DNA of 64,000 nt from Rhabditoides inermis (Eukaryota > Nematoda > Chromadorea > Rhabditida > Rhabditidae). The stretch is from NCBI GenBank assembly GCA_963966185.1, contig CAWZYM010000087.1, forward strand, positions 1,262,001-1,326,000. The letters are read 5' to 3'. The notes below the pieces were generated by a model. That model did not search any database. It saw only the letters and a list, made by a program, of their open reading frames with translations, and had not been told where the DNA came from. Below, piece by piece: positions 21,149 to 33,485 of this stretch. A program made the position numbers and the translations under genes. Every line of letters starts with the position of its first letter. Position 1 is the stretch's first letter.

Positions 21149-24100
21149 CTAGAAGTAGTTGTAGGAGGGTAGGAGGGGCGGGGGAGCATTGCTGGTTCTC
21201 GGTCTGCCAGCCGCGGAGCTCTCGCCAGCCGACCTCGAGGGAAGGTGGTCTATGTGCGAGCGAGAGCGCAGCTCCGGGTCAAGACGGGCCACAGAGTCGC
21301 GAAGGTCCTCCATCTGCAATGTACGAATGAGACTTGCTATACTCAATCCACATAGATGGCAGAGGCAGATGCAGACTGTCCTCTTTGACAAAAGTACTCT
21401 TCACGGACATTTCAATAATCCCAGGTGCGCATGTACAGACAGACACACGTCCCCGCTGACAAAGACAAAACACTCATCACGGACATCTCAATCCTTACAC
21501 ATTAACAGACAAAAAGACTCGTGTCCGAATTTTAAAGTCAGAAGTGAAGTCGCGCTCACCACCCTGTCCCCACAGACGAAACGAACCACCCATTACAGAT
21601 GTCCCACACACACACACACTTGGCCGTAGACGTAGATATGTGTTCATACGCCCTCTCGCACTCACCACCCTGTCTCCGCTGACGAAGCACCCGTCGCGCA
21701 CGTTCATCGGCCCCACCATCGCCCCGTCGACCAGGGCGTGCGAGTTGAACAGCAGGGAAAGAACGTCCGTCGCTGGAATACATCATTATTAGTTTAGTAT
21801 TATTGTTTATTTATTTATTTATTTATTTATTTGAAAAGGAACGACAGCACGTCCGTCGCTCAAATCAACAATACATTTGTGTTCGTGTCCACTTTGGTAA
21901 CCATTCTGATTCCTTGTCACCACACCGTCATAGTGAAAAGACACGCCGTCATAGTGAATATTCATTGGGTTACTATTATTTTGAAGAGCAATGACGAGTC
22001 CACTTCGAGTCGAGTTCATAAAGACTACCAACTCACACCAGTCCCTAGTGTGCGCGTCTCCTGGCTGCGAGATGGGATGTGTGTTGTGGAAGGGCGCGCG
22101 AGAGGGAAGGGCAAAGTGAGGCTGGATCGGCACTTGCTCGAGAACCTGCATGGAGAAACTGTCAACTCCAACTTTCCGACGACTGAAATTTTGGACTGGA
22201 GAACCTGTACTAGCTCCATAAATCTATTCCACGACTACAGTAACCACAAACAAACTGTATTCAGCGCCTGCAAGACTACACCGTCACTGTCCCAGTTAGT
22301 TTTCATCGTGATACACAGTACAGTATTGCAAACTACAGTACCCACCGCGGGATCGATGGGCGGGATGGAAGCGAGAGGCACGGGGCGGCCGATCGGATGG
22401 GGCACGCAGGCGGGTGGCATCTGCTGGGAACAGGAGACCGGGGGCGGCATCTAGAACATGAGAACAGTGAAAACAAAATCAAGATATTTTCTACAGAGCT
22501 GTAGTCCTAATAAAACCATAGAGACTATTTCTCTACATCAGGTTAGTACCATCAACACTAGTTCCTTACCTAAAACTCTACATGTTTTGTTTATCAGCCT
22601 GATTCCGACATGTACATACAATGTTAGCATGATGGGTTATCTGGAAGCACACACAATCCTACAGTGGGGTATTGGGGTTCCTTGACTGGAACAGTGCGGC
22701 GCGAGTCCTGACTGTTCATGGTAGATGGGCGTGAACATCGCAAAGTGACCAGTTCCGGATGCAAGGCGTGATAGAAGAAGAAAACTCTATACTCGAAGTA
22801 CAACTCACCTGGTTCATCCTGTTCCCTCCGTACGACCCGAAGGGCACCTTCTGCTGCTGCTGCTGTGCCATGGGAGGAGGCATCGAGAACAGCGACTGCG
22901 CACCACCGCACCCAGCACCGGGACCATATGTGGGCAACTCAATCGGCACCTGGTGAGAGTTTAGTTTTTTTTTACTTTATAATCCTAATCTGTTCTCAAA
23001 TAAAATAAGTTAGTTTGCAGTCTGTGTTGAATTCATTTGTTCATTTGTATTCAGAGAAAAATAACGAAAACACCTCGATCGGAACCTGGTGTTGTTTCTT
23101 ATTTACATGTTTCACGTGTTTCACCTGCTTTAATGGTTCATGGATCATGGATATGTATATGACAACATCTACCGTTGTAGGTTGTAGTTTGCCAACTTCT
23201 CTCATTTCTTTCTCTCTCACCTTGACTCCATCTGTCACAAACGCCGGCACCAGCGGCATCGTGTGCATCTCATTCTGAAAAGTCATAAACCAACTATCAA
23301 CAACTCTCAGAACTCACAGATAATAGGAAGTGCAACCTAGGAACCGCTACTCACACAGCAGCTACATCGAAAAAGGCGCTCTCCCAATTCCAACCATATA
23401 CCACAGTACACTTCCTTCTTCCTTTTCACTACCGCACAACCGCACTCACCTGATCTTCAAAGTAGTCGAGACGGGGGTCCTTGGTCGGACCGAGCGCGCC
23501 CCACAGAAGACGGTACCTGCAACCATAAGGGTACGTACGCTTAAAAAGTGGTCTCATCAAAGTTCGAAACGTCAACTGTTCAAAATCAACCACATTACCC
23601 TTACCCCACCACCCCCATACCTGTTTTCCTACCTATCGTGTTCCGTCAATTCGCCATAGCAATTCTCAACCAATCAATAAATCAAAGTGCCCACCTGTTG
23701 CCCCTCCTCAGCCTGGGGCAGAGCAGGCCGGCCGGCAGCTGCAGGGGAGAGTCGTTCGAGAGGGCAGAACCCGGCAGCACCTCGCCGCTGAAAACACATT
23801 CATCCATTCATTTTTATCGATAAAAATACGCCAACACAATCTTCGTCCATTACTGTTGATACTGTATTGACTGGTAAGGTTAAAGTCAAGAGAATACTCT
23901 GCGGAAAGAGTCGAAGAGGAAACCTATCTCGTACTTTACCTAACCTAAAAAAGTTTTCTCTGTTCTGTAGACTGTAGCGAGGCAACTTCATAAAACATCG
24001 TTTAATCTATCAATCGATAAATCGATTAACTCGACAACTCACGGCGGCACGCTGTGCTTGTGCAGGTGAACAATCATGACGCGCCGGCGGCCGAACTCGT

Positions 24101-25137
24101 CCGGCTCCGGCTGACTCACCTGCAAGCGAGCGATATAGGCAATCGATAAGTCGATATCTTCTTGTGGTGGTTGGTGGTTCACATTCTGTATACACTTGCT
24201 GTGAATTCAATCAATTAACAAAATCGATAATCAATCAATAAATCAATAACCATGTTCCAGGGCAGGTGTTCGTCGGTGAGTATGGTGAGCGGGCCGCGCT
24301 CGCTCGGCGGACTCGCCTGCCAGAACGAGACCTGGACGTTACAGTTTACTCGTCTGCTTGAATTACAGTATCCGTATTTACATTGCAGTGCCATCTGTCC
24401 ATACAGTAACCTCCTACACTCACCAGCTCAATAGCCAGCAATCAGTTGAATAAAGCCTTGGGTCAAGATAATGATGACGTTACAGATACACTTCACTACT
24501 ACTTTCCAGAGGTACAGTATCCCCGCTCCGTCGTTAATGATGATGTTACAGATACAGTACTACCTTCCAGAGATACAGTAACCCCCACACTGACCAGCCC
24601 GTTGGCGAGCGACCAGTTGAATATGGTCTCGTTGTTGGTGATGTCGAGGAGGCGGAGCTTGGGAGAGGCGCGGACGATGCGGAGGAGAGAGTCGGGGGAG
24701 ACGTTGGCAGACTCGGCGAGGAGGAGCTGGAGAGAGGGGGAGGTGAGAGGGAGAGAGAGAGAGGGGGGGGGGAGAGGGAGAGGGAGAGGGAGAGGGAGAG
24801 GGAGAGGGAGAGGGAGAGGGAGAGGGAGAGGGGGAGGTGAGAGGGAGAGAGAGAGAGGGAGAGAGGGAGAGGGAGAGGGAGAGGGGGAGGTGAGAGGGAG
24901 AGAGAGAGAGAGAGAGAAGGGGGGGAGGGAGAGGGAGAGGGAGAGGGAGAGGGAGAGGGAGAGGGAGAGGGAGAGGGAGAGGGAGAGGGAGAGGGAGAGG
25001 GAGAGGGGGGGAGAGGGAGAGGGAGAGGGAGAGGGAGAGGGAGAGGGAGAGGGAGGGGGAGAGGGAGAGGGAGGGGGAGAGGGAGAGGGAGGGGGAGAGA
25101 GAGATAGGGAGAGGGGGAGAGAGAGGGGGAGAGAAAA

Positions 25138-25183
<46 letters not shown>

Positions 25184-28100
25184 CAAGAGAGGCCTACCCT
25201 CTGTAGCCGGCCCTCGGAAGCGATGCGCTCCAGTCCGATCGAAATGTCCCTAAAGCGAATGAGTGTTAGCTATCGTACCTCTAAGCTACAGTAACCCTCA
25301 CTAGCTACAGTATCCCGCCACACTCCCTACCGTACCTCTTCGTAATGCCGTCCAGGTTTAGGTTCGCCAGATCCGACATGCGCGACAACTTCTGTAGACC
25401 GTGCCTGGAAAAGGTATACAATGTGACGTCATTCAGTAAAAAAAATTAAAAAAAAACATGACATCTACCTCAATCCTCAACCAAGAACACTCTATCATCT
25501 CTAATAGCTACTCAATCAACACAATGACGTCATCATTGAAAAAACGATAAATCAATAATCGCTCACATTGAGACGTTGTAGCAGAATGCGATGGAGAGCG
25601 AGTGGATGGTGCGAGCGGCGGGCGACATGTTCGGATCGGAGATGACCGAGAGGAACCTGAAAACGAGCATCTTTCTTTCATTTTCCTCCCTCTCTACTTT
25701 CCTCTATCTTTCTCTCTCTCTCTCTCTCTCTCTCTACTTCCCTTTCTCTCCTTCTCCCTCCATTCTCTCTACCATTCACTCAAAGCGTCTTGCTACCCAT
25801 CACTACTACATGTACTGACAGAACCGCAAGAAAGAAAACACGCGATGACGTCACTCTCTCACACGCGATGACGTCACTCTCTCTCACCTGTCCGTGGCGG
25901 CGCTGATTCCCTCGATGCACAACTCGTTGAGGCGGCGCAGCTTGCCCAGCTCGCCGAGGCCGCTGCCAGTGAGATCTGGAAAATCGATAATCAATATTCG
26001 GGAAAAAATCGATAATCAACGAATCGATACTGGCCCGAGTAGACGCTGTCCTGGTGCGAGACGATCGACAGCTCGCGAATGTTCTTCAGGTTGCGGATCA
26101 TCGACTGAAATGGAGGAATACGTCCAACGAAAATACGCTCATACAACAGAGATAGGATTGCTGTCTGTGATTCCGGAATCCGGACAAATCTCTGATTCGC
26201 CCTCACCTGTATGAGGTTATCGGATAGAATGAGGAGCTGCGATACGTGTAGGGTGCGCAGGCGGCGGAGGCGGGTGAACACGGTGCGCATCGATGTCTCC
26301 GTCACACGGTAGCACATCTCCATCTCAAGGCGAGTGAGCGAGAAGGGCGCGGACTGCAAGGGAGATGGCATTATCATATTTTATACATATTTATCAACAT
26401 CGACCAACGACCACCCACGTCGAAAAAGAATATAAGGAGAGTTGATGACTTCATTGGCAGAATAGAAAACCTACCACCTACGTCGAAGATACAAGAACGA
26501 TGACGTCACTAGCAATAGAACAAGACCACCCACGTTGAAGCAGTGTCCGTTGATGTACTGCGCGTCGATACAGAGAGTTGACAGCTGCGGGCACTCGCGG
26601 AAGATCTGCAATCAGAACAATACAAGAAGAAACAATACAAGGTGTTATTGTGCAGTCAAAGTACAGTACTCTAAACTTGAATACAGTAATCTACAAGTGA
26701 TAAACTACAAAACGCACCGACACGAGGTCGTTGTCCCTGAGCCTGTGCCGGTTGCAGACGAGTATGTTGAGGGAGGTGAGGTGGCGGCACATCTTCATCA
26801 CAGACAGAACGGACTGGCGCCACATCCACTGCGTCGTTTCCTGTAGAGAACCGAAAAAATCAACCAATTACGCTTCGCGTCGTTTCCAGTAGAATGCGGA
26901 TAATCAGAGTCATATGTATAGTCACGGAGCGGGCGGCACGGCGGCATACCACATACTGTCAGACACATCCACAACGGTTCACCTACTGTATGCCTCCCTT
27001 CATCTAATTCTGAACATGTCATCACAACCACGAATCCGGGTAAAGACGCTTTGCATATCCGATTTTCACCTCGACGGTGGTCGACTTGAACAGGTCGAAG
27101 TTGAGGTGCTTCAACTGCGGGCCGTACACAGCCATCAGCATCTTCATCTGCATGTCCGAGAGGCCATCGAGCGAGTCGGCGTAGAACGACACCTGAACAT
27201 ATGGAGTGACGTCATCTACGTATAGATCATATAGATCATTATGGGTGCACCGTTTCACTTTCACCATGAATGAACAGATATATAGTGGGTCCCCCGTTTT
27301 GGCGGTAGGCGAATTATCTTTGGCCGAAGAAATGACGCAGACAGATGAGAAAATAATGTAAATGTGCCTCATTCCAAAAGTATCATTAATAATTCGATGC
27401 TTACGGTATTTTGGAAGAAGATAATTTAATTCTGAGATCATACGTTTGTAGAGCGGGTCAATAGGTATACACGTGTGAAGTTTGGTCGACTTTGAACAAA
27501 CGAAGAGTTATTTCGAGAAAAGTGTATGGTCTATATGAAAACTCCTAGTTGGTAGGTACAAATGTTCAGTTTTTTAACGTCAATTCATCCTCAGAAGAAA
27601 CCTAAGCAGTCTCTATCATGCAGGTGGTTGATATCAACCGATAACATCACTAGTTTTCAAGTTATGTGTATAACGTAATCCACATTTTACTAATTAACTC
27701 TGTTGAAAACACTAAATTTCAAAAACTGCAATCATATAGTTGTAGCTATGGTATCGATGCACCTCTCGATGAAATCATACAAAACGTTGAACGAAGTTAT
27801 TTCCAAATCAAGTTCAGAGCAATTCTATATCGAATCCTGAAGACGGTAGCAAATGTGCAAATGAGTAATCTTTTCCATGAATTTCTCTTAGAAATGACAC
27901 CGGTCCACCGGTTTAGATAGCGCGCAATGAACTAGATAGCAACCGTTCGACTCATCATGTATGCGCCTGTGCATAATAAAAGAATGACGATTCGCAGCTT
28001 GCCTACCGCCAAAACGGGGGACCCACTATAGTTTCCAAGATCCCAAGGTAATGTTTATAAAAGAGACCCACACTGGTGACGCTCCTGCGCACGCTGTCCC

Positions 28101-28582
28101 TCAGCTTGCGACACAGCGGTGCCACGGTGAGGAGACGCTCACGAAGGGGAAGCAGCGACATCACCCTGGAAAATAAGTTTCTACCGTATCTTATCTGTAA
28201 TATTCTGACTATGTAAGTCGGGTATCGAAAGAGCAAACATAAAAGTTACAATTCCAGTAAAACCAGTAATCAATCTCACCTATCAAGGATCCTGTCCGGC
28301 AGCTCGGTGAGGGGACACGGACCGTCGACGGGGGCAGGTGCGGGCTGGGCGGACGGTGCCGGGTGCAGGAAGCTCTGCAAAAGAATCATGAAACGTTAAG
28401 TTAGTATTATACTATTAAGTGTTATCCAGTGTGTTATTATACAGTTATTATACAATATTACAGCTGAAATGACGTCATAATCGTACCTGCAGGTCTCCCT
28501 GGACGACCTTGTCGAATAGTGCTGGGTCGGCCATCATGGCGTCCATGAGACTGGCCAGCGTGCCCCCGCTAGCCGAGTTCAT
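21149..28582 (-). CDS. F-box / leucine-rich-repeat protein with proline-rich C-terminus
   Basis: Probable SCF ubiquitin-ligase substrate adaptor. Twenty-three exons from ATG 28582 (directly after 'ttttgcag') to TAG 21149 join in phase to give 746 aa. Residues about 50-95 form an F-box (LTELPDRILDRVMSLLPLRE followed by VAPLCRKLRDSV). About ten LRR-like exons follow, with units such as LKHLNFDLFKS, LTSLNILVCNRHRL, LRTLHVSQLLILSD, LRELSIVSHQD-type and KLRLLDITNNETIF. The C-terminal third has YRLLWGALGP, a QQQQQK run, a Met/Pro-rich stretch and the end PPPLLPSYNYF. Exon 24726-24595 is preceded by a 471-nt intron that is almost purely pyrimidine on the coding strand. The intron after the F-box carries a 746-bp inverted-repeat element. 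The orthologue group is not identified. Confidence 0.85.
24727..25197. repeat. Purine-rich (GGGAGA)n/(GA)n tract filling an intron of the F-box/LRR gene
   Basis: The whole intron is GA/GGGAGA repeats on the plus strand, so pyrimidine on the gene strand. The long Glu-Arg-Gly and Ser-Leu-Pro open frames across it are repeat translations. Confidence 0.95.
27283..28028. mobile_element. 746-bp element with perfect 28-bp terminal inverted repeats and TA flanks
   Basis: TAGTGGGTCCCCCGTTTTGG starts at 27283, and its exact complement ends at 28028. TA on both sides (27281-27282 and 28029-28030) fits a TA target duplication as in Tc1/mariner/pogo-type elements. The internal open frame at about 27666-27920 (84 codons) has no transposase motif. 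It sits in the F-box/LRR intron between exons 28165-28072 and 27192-27070. Probably a non-autonomous element. Confidence 0.85.
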
Positions 28583-29089
28583 CTGCAAAACATGTTTCAG
28601 TGTTAGACGTTCAACCAAAATGTCACCAAAATGTCATCAAAAAGTCGATTCGATCCCGAAAACACTGATGAAAAGCATTAAACCGGTAAATAACGTATTC
28701 ACATTGTTGGACGGTGAATATACAATGTTTTTACATCAATGAGCATTATACAAAGTGACTGGAACATTCAAAAAGTTCAAAAATGTCGGCAGCGAAATGT
28801 AGAAGAAATTTTGCGCGCGCAACATTCCCGCGTTGTCTTGTGTGCACATAGCGGCGTCCATTTACAGCTTATGGCGGGTAATAAGCCATGAGGGGAAGTG
28901 ACTAAGACGTTTAATTTAATGAAAATACATTGTCTTCATATCATCATAAACATCGGAAACACATTCGTCTTTCTCTTTGTTTGCGGTTTACTTTTTGTTT
29001 GCATGCATGTCTTGTTGATTGCAGGGCACACAACGCTATAACAGGTCAACGGGCGGAAGGGCACGAGCGAGAGAAAAATCGGTGGACAC

Positions 29090-29126
<37 letters not shown>

Positions 29127-29587
29127 GCAAAGGGGAAAACCTATCTGTTACGCTATCATCGACGTTTTCAGTCGAATCGTCGCGCCATTCTCAGCGAATT
29201 CTTCCCAGACATTCAGTCTCGCTGACATATGTCCTATATTTGAACTATGACGCTTCTTGGGACAGCGAGTTTTGGCATTTTGCTTCTTTGTACTGGCACC
29301 ATACTGAATGCTGCTATCTCTCTCTTTCTTTTGTTTGTACTCTTTTCATTTGTTTCTCACACTCATCAGATAAAGTTGAACTTGATTTTTTTTTTTGAAG
29401 TGATCTCGAATACGCAAAAGTATAAAGTTTACCAACAAGTGGATCACAGTTCTCTTTTTTTTTCTTCCGGGTCGGAGTGGAACTGTGTTGCCTCTGGCGA
29501 TACTTTGAGATCACCTAACCTGCAAATTTCCAACTCACCCGCAATCTTGCATTCTCCAGTCCAGTAAATCGATAATTTGTGATCCCT
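28583..29587. other. Divergent intergenic region between the F-box/LRR and EGF-like genes
   Basis: About 1 kb containing both 5' regions, with a (GA)n run at about 29096-29122. A plus-strand open frame around 28930-29250 has no support beyond length. No TATA box stands out. Confidence 0.5.
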
Positions 29588-29631
29588 GTTCGACTAGGAA
29601 GACCCCGGATTCAAACACCTAAACAAAAGAA
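29588..29631 (+). mobile_element. SINE 3'-tail fragment abutting the EGF-like gene start
   Basis: GTTCGACTAGGAAGACCCCGGATTCAAACACCTAAACAAAA matches the 3' end of the tRNA-derived SINE at 31592-31890 (GTTCTCGACTAGGAGGACCCCGGATTCAACCGGCTAAACAAAA). Only the tail remains. It ends just before the acceptor 'ttttcag' that precedes the ATG at 29639. Confidence 0.7.
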
Positions 29632-29638
29632 TTTTCAG

Positions 29639-31323
29639 ATGAGGCACCTTCTCTTCATCTTGGCGACAGCCTCGCTCGGAGAGGCGGCAAAGAGGTGTCT
29701 CCACGGACAGCTAAAGCAGGTATACTATCTATTTCAATGAATATATACAAGATACATTTTTAAATTGTTTATTTTTAAAAGCTTAGTTATGTCTTATCTG
29801 ACTGCAACCTCAGCGAGGTAGCAACAGTACTCCACAGGATCTCCGGAATCCTCGATGAACCATACCCTAGCAGGACCTGTGCAAGTCGTTTGGAAAACAT
29901 ATAGCATATCTGAATCTGATATCTTTGCAGGACATGTGTGAGTGCGCGGCCGAGTGGACTGGAGTGTTCTGCCATCGAAAGATGCACTGCGACAACATGC
30001 AAAGACACATCAATGGAAGGTCCGTTACTATGTTAAAGTTTCATTTATGGTTATGGTAGGAGAGAGAGAGAGAGATAACTTGAAGTTTGAAAACTCTTGT
30101 CACCTCTACCTCATTACTATGAGCGACAAATTGTTAGCATGCAGAACATTTCATATATTGTGTGCTCAATTTCACCGTCGAGAAAAAAAACATGAAACTG
30201 CAAAGACTGGGAAACACCGATGGAAGGTCGGTTTGTGTTCTGTTCGTTTTTGACACTTCTCTCGTGCAAAGTCGCGCGATGTGTGCGGTCATCTATCATC
30301 TTTCCCACTTTTGAAGACCATGCTTTTTACGCGTATATTCGATTCAGATTTGCCGTATGTTCGGCGTGAAGGATGTAATTATTGTAAAACTTTCCTAACA
30401 TTTTAGTTTTCCTTGTTGTTTTCCTTGTTCACGGCTCGTTGTAAACTAAACAGGATTAGGTGCACTCTTCCTGGTCTCACTTTGTGTGACCGGATAATTT
30501 CGAATTACTCTCGCTCGCCTTGAACTTTCAATTTGCAATGTGACACCAATGGGGGCAGAAATCACAGTCAACTAGCACCTAATCGATGATCAACATTCGC
30601 TAAACTTCGCACAATCGTTGTTCATTCAGGGAAGACCTGCTATTGATCCCACGTCTGTTCGGTCAATAGAACGGAGAAAAAATGCTGTGAGAAAAGAGAG
30701 TGTTGAGAAAACGGAAACCATTCGAAATCAGCATCGTTAATCATAGCGATACACTGATCGTGAGAGCAAGAATCGAACAGTGTAGTAAACATCTCACAAT
30801 CGGCTCAGTCGACAAATCACAAACCCTTTAGAAGACCTAAATAATTATTTAGAATCAAAGACCTTTTTGAAAAAGGAAAAAAAAACATTTTCAACTCTGT
30901 CTCCGAGGATGAACTATCTATAATCACACATATTTAATAATTACTATTTAATAATTCCTCCTTCAGCTGTTTCGCGTGCCTCGCCAACTGGTCGGGTGCG
31001 GACTGCGATCAGATAGTGTGCGCGTATGGCGAGCCGGACATGGGCAACACCACTTGTACATGCACCGCGCCGAGGTCCGGTGAGTACAGTATGCCTAGCA
31101 GGTCAAAATATTTACGTACAGTACACCTAGCAGGTCGAATTATTCGCATACAGTATGCCTGGCAGGTCGGATTATTGGGGCTACCACATCTAAGGAATGC
31201 AGCAGGCGCCTAAATATTCGTATGCAATATGCCTTGCAGGTAAAATTATACGACATTTAGAAGGTCAAAATGTTTTTCTCCTACATAGTATAACATTTGT
31301 GATAAAATAGTTTAATTATGTAT

Positions 31324-31383
<60 letters not shown>

Positions 31384-33231
31384 CTCTCGCTCTCTCGCTC
31401 TCTTTCAACCAATCTTGTCAGCCATTTGATTGCCTCAATACGTCAATTCGTACTTTCTTGTTTGAAATCACCTAAACTGTACGGGTTTTGTATCAAATCA
31501 ATTCAAATAAATCAAGATTAGAATGGTAAACCAAGTTTAGGACGGTTTTTGTATGACAAATGCAGTGAACCACGCGGCAGTAACTATAACTTTGTTTTTT
31601 TTTTTTGTTTAGCCGGTTGAATCCGGGGTCCTCCTAGTCGAGAACAAGATAGGGTTCTTGGATTACGACGACGTCAGCAGAGGTAGTTGGGTTGGTTGGC
31701 GTCGGACGTCTTGAATTCCGTTCTTGAGTCCGTAGATGGTGCTGTGACGCCTTCTGGCTACCATGAGAGTGGATTGCCACACCACAGGGGCTTGGTGAAT
31801 TTCGCAAGAATGGTTGACTCCGAGGGGGATCGAACCAGCGACCGTGAGATTGAGAGACGAACGCTCTATCCACTGAGCCGCACCCCCGGCATAACTGTAT
31901 ACATTTCAAAAGAGAGGGCGGAGTGAACCATAAGCAGTTCTCATAGTTTTACTCATACTCTCCATATTTGTTTGATTGCTCATACATGACGGGGATATCA
32001 TTCTGCAATATTTTTCTTCAGGCACGTACTAAAAACGAGTTGCACAATTTTGTTGCTACATCTGCACACTGATGAGAACTGAAACGAGAGTCGGAACTCA
32101 GTTCACTTGATTTTCCAGGCACGTACTGCTCGGAGCTGGATACCAAGTCGGTGTACAGCTACTACAACAACCGGATGGCCGAGTTCCTCGGCTGCATGGG
32201 AGTGCTGTCCATCATACCGCTCTGTCTGCTGTACTATAGTGAGTGAGCGAGAAGTATATCGTTCTGTGTCTGCGCTGTGTGTCCTGTGTCTGCTGTACTA
32301 TAGTGAGTGAAGGGACTAGAACCTGGAAAATGAAAACTATTACTATAGTGAGTGAAGAGACTAGAACCTGGAAAATGAAAACTACTACTATAGTGAGTGA
32401 AGGGACTAGAACCTGGAAAATGAAAACTATTACTATAGTGAGTGAAGGGACTAGAACCTGGAAAATGAAAACTATTACTATAGTGAGTGAAGGGACTAGA
32501 ACCTGGAAAATGAAAACTATGATCCAGATACCGCTGTGCCTGATGTACTATAGTATAGTGAGCAGTGAAAGTTCATGATTTAGATTTAATTGATCACTTT
32601 GTCGTGTCTGCTGTACTACAATTAGCGGAGAAAAAGAATCTATATTGATAGAGTAAGATCAACACTCCAAATTTTCTCTGTCTAAAGATAAGAAGGGTCA
32701 AAATATGTGAGGACAAGCCCTGAGGTAGAAAATAATAATGTTTAAAAAAAACTATCTCGTTTCAGCCTGCGAAAAGTCGTCCAAGATCGTCTTGAATTAT
32801 GAGAAGCATCGACAGGTATGTTTTTGTGTAAATTTCTCTGCGAATCATGTAGAAAACTTACTAGATTCAATGCACCGATCTTATCAACACTGAACAGACT
32901 GAATACTGATCAATCAAAATCAGTTAGATACAATGGAAAGTACTGAACATTGATCAGATTGGACACTCATCAAACTGATCAAACTGAATACTAATCAGAC
33001 TGATCAATCCAAATCAGTTAGATACAATGGAAAGTACTGAACATTGATCAGACTGAACACTGATCAATCTGAATACTGATCAAAATGATCAAATTGATCA
33101 ACCCAAATTTGCAGGCGTTGAACTTCATGAAGCTGGCCGATGAGGACGAGGTGGAGATCGAGGAGGCGCTGAGGAAGAAGAGCACACGGAGGATGGTGGA
33201 GATGAGCCAGCAGAGTCTGAGGTGGGGGAGG

Positions 33232-33275
<44 letters not shown>

Positions 33276-33376
33276 TTCACAGGGCCGACTTCGAACAGCA
33301 CAGCGATATCGCCATGATCGACTCGGAGAGCTATCTCCCTTCCAAATCGCCCCGCCCCAGCCTCGTCGTCGTCTAG
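29639..33376 (+). CDS. Single-pass membrane protein with EGF-like cysteine repeats
   Basis: Seven exons (29639-29719, 29931-30019, 30967-31079, 32119-32238, 32766-32815, 33115-33221, 33283-33376) join in phase to give 217 aa. A signal peptide (MRHLLFILATASLGEAAK) is followed by Cys-rich EGF-like segments (CECAAEWTGVFCHRKMHC; CFACLANWSGADCDQIVC; CTCTAPRSGTYCSEL), a transmembrane helix (MGVLSIIPLCLLYY) and a charged cytosolic tail. The tail ends SPRPSLVVV, whose last residues fit a class II PDZ ligand. I infer a type I surface protein in adhesion or signalling; no family named. The ATG directly follows 'ttttcag', a trans-splice-like start. The donor of exon 4 is echoed by a tandem array in the next intron. 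Confidence 0.75.
31324..31403. repeat. (CT)n microsatellite in the EGF-like gene
   Basis: Long CT run with GCTCTCT interruptions near its end, in the intron between exons 31079 and 32119. Confidence 0.95.
31592..31890 (-). mobile_element. tRNA-derived SINE
   Basis: On the minus strand it starts with a tRNA-like head (A box GGCTCAGTGGATAGAGCG, B box GGTTCGATCCC, at about 31815-31889). It continues through an unrelated body and ends in ACCCCGGATTCAACCGGCTAAAC followed by a poly(A) tract (T run at 31593-31606). ATAACT flanks both ends (31586-31591 and 31891-31896), a candidate target duplication. The tRNA fold is degenerate, so this is not a functional tRNA. Tail fragments recur at 29588 and 35350. 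Confidence 0.85.
32296..32520 (+). repeat. Five tandem 45-bp repeats carrying a splice donor-like junction
   Basis: Units of 45 bp start at 32296, 32341, 32386, 32431 and 32476, with very few differences. Each begins TACTATAGTGAGTGA, the same string as the real exon 4 end plus donor (TACTATA|GTGAGTGA at 32232-32246). Because 45 is a multiple of three, an open frame runs through, but it lies in the intron. Confidence 0.95.
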
Positions 33377-33485
33377 ATGCCATCTGATGACGTCATCTGC
33401 TAAATGATGACGTCACCACATCTCACAAATCTATAATTGCCATAATATTGTCTTGTGTGATAAAACGGTTCGTTCTTTGTTCCAT

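Noticed and set aside
24446..25294. 282-aa Glu/Arg/Gly-rich and 208-aa Ser/Leu/Pro-rich open frames
   Set aside because: Both are translations of the purine tract that forms an intron of the F-box/LRR gene.
27666..27920. 84-aa frame inside the inverted-repeat element as a transposase
   Set aside because: Far too short, with no DDE/D-type or helix-turn-helix pattern visible.
31815..31889. Functional tRNA gene
   Set aside because: A and B boxes are present but the acceptor and T stems do not pair, and a poly(A)-tailed body follows, so it is a SINE head.
32296..32520. CRISPR-like array
   Set aside because: Units are directly adjacent 45-bp tandem repeats without unique spacers, in a eukaryotic intron.
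32243..32578. Open frame with five 15-aa repeats as a possible repeat protein
   Set aside because: It lies in the intron of the EGF-like gene and starts out of frame with exon 4; better read as a duplicated donor array.
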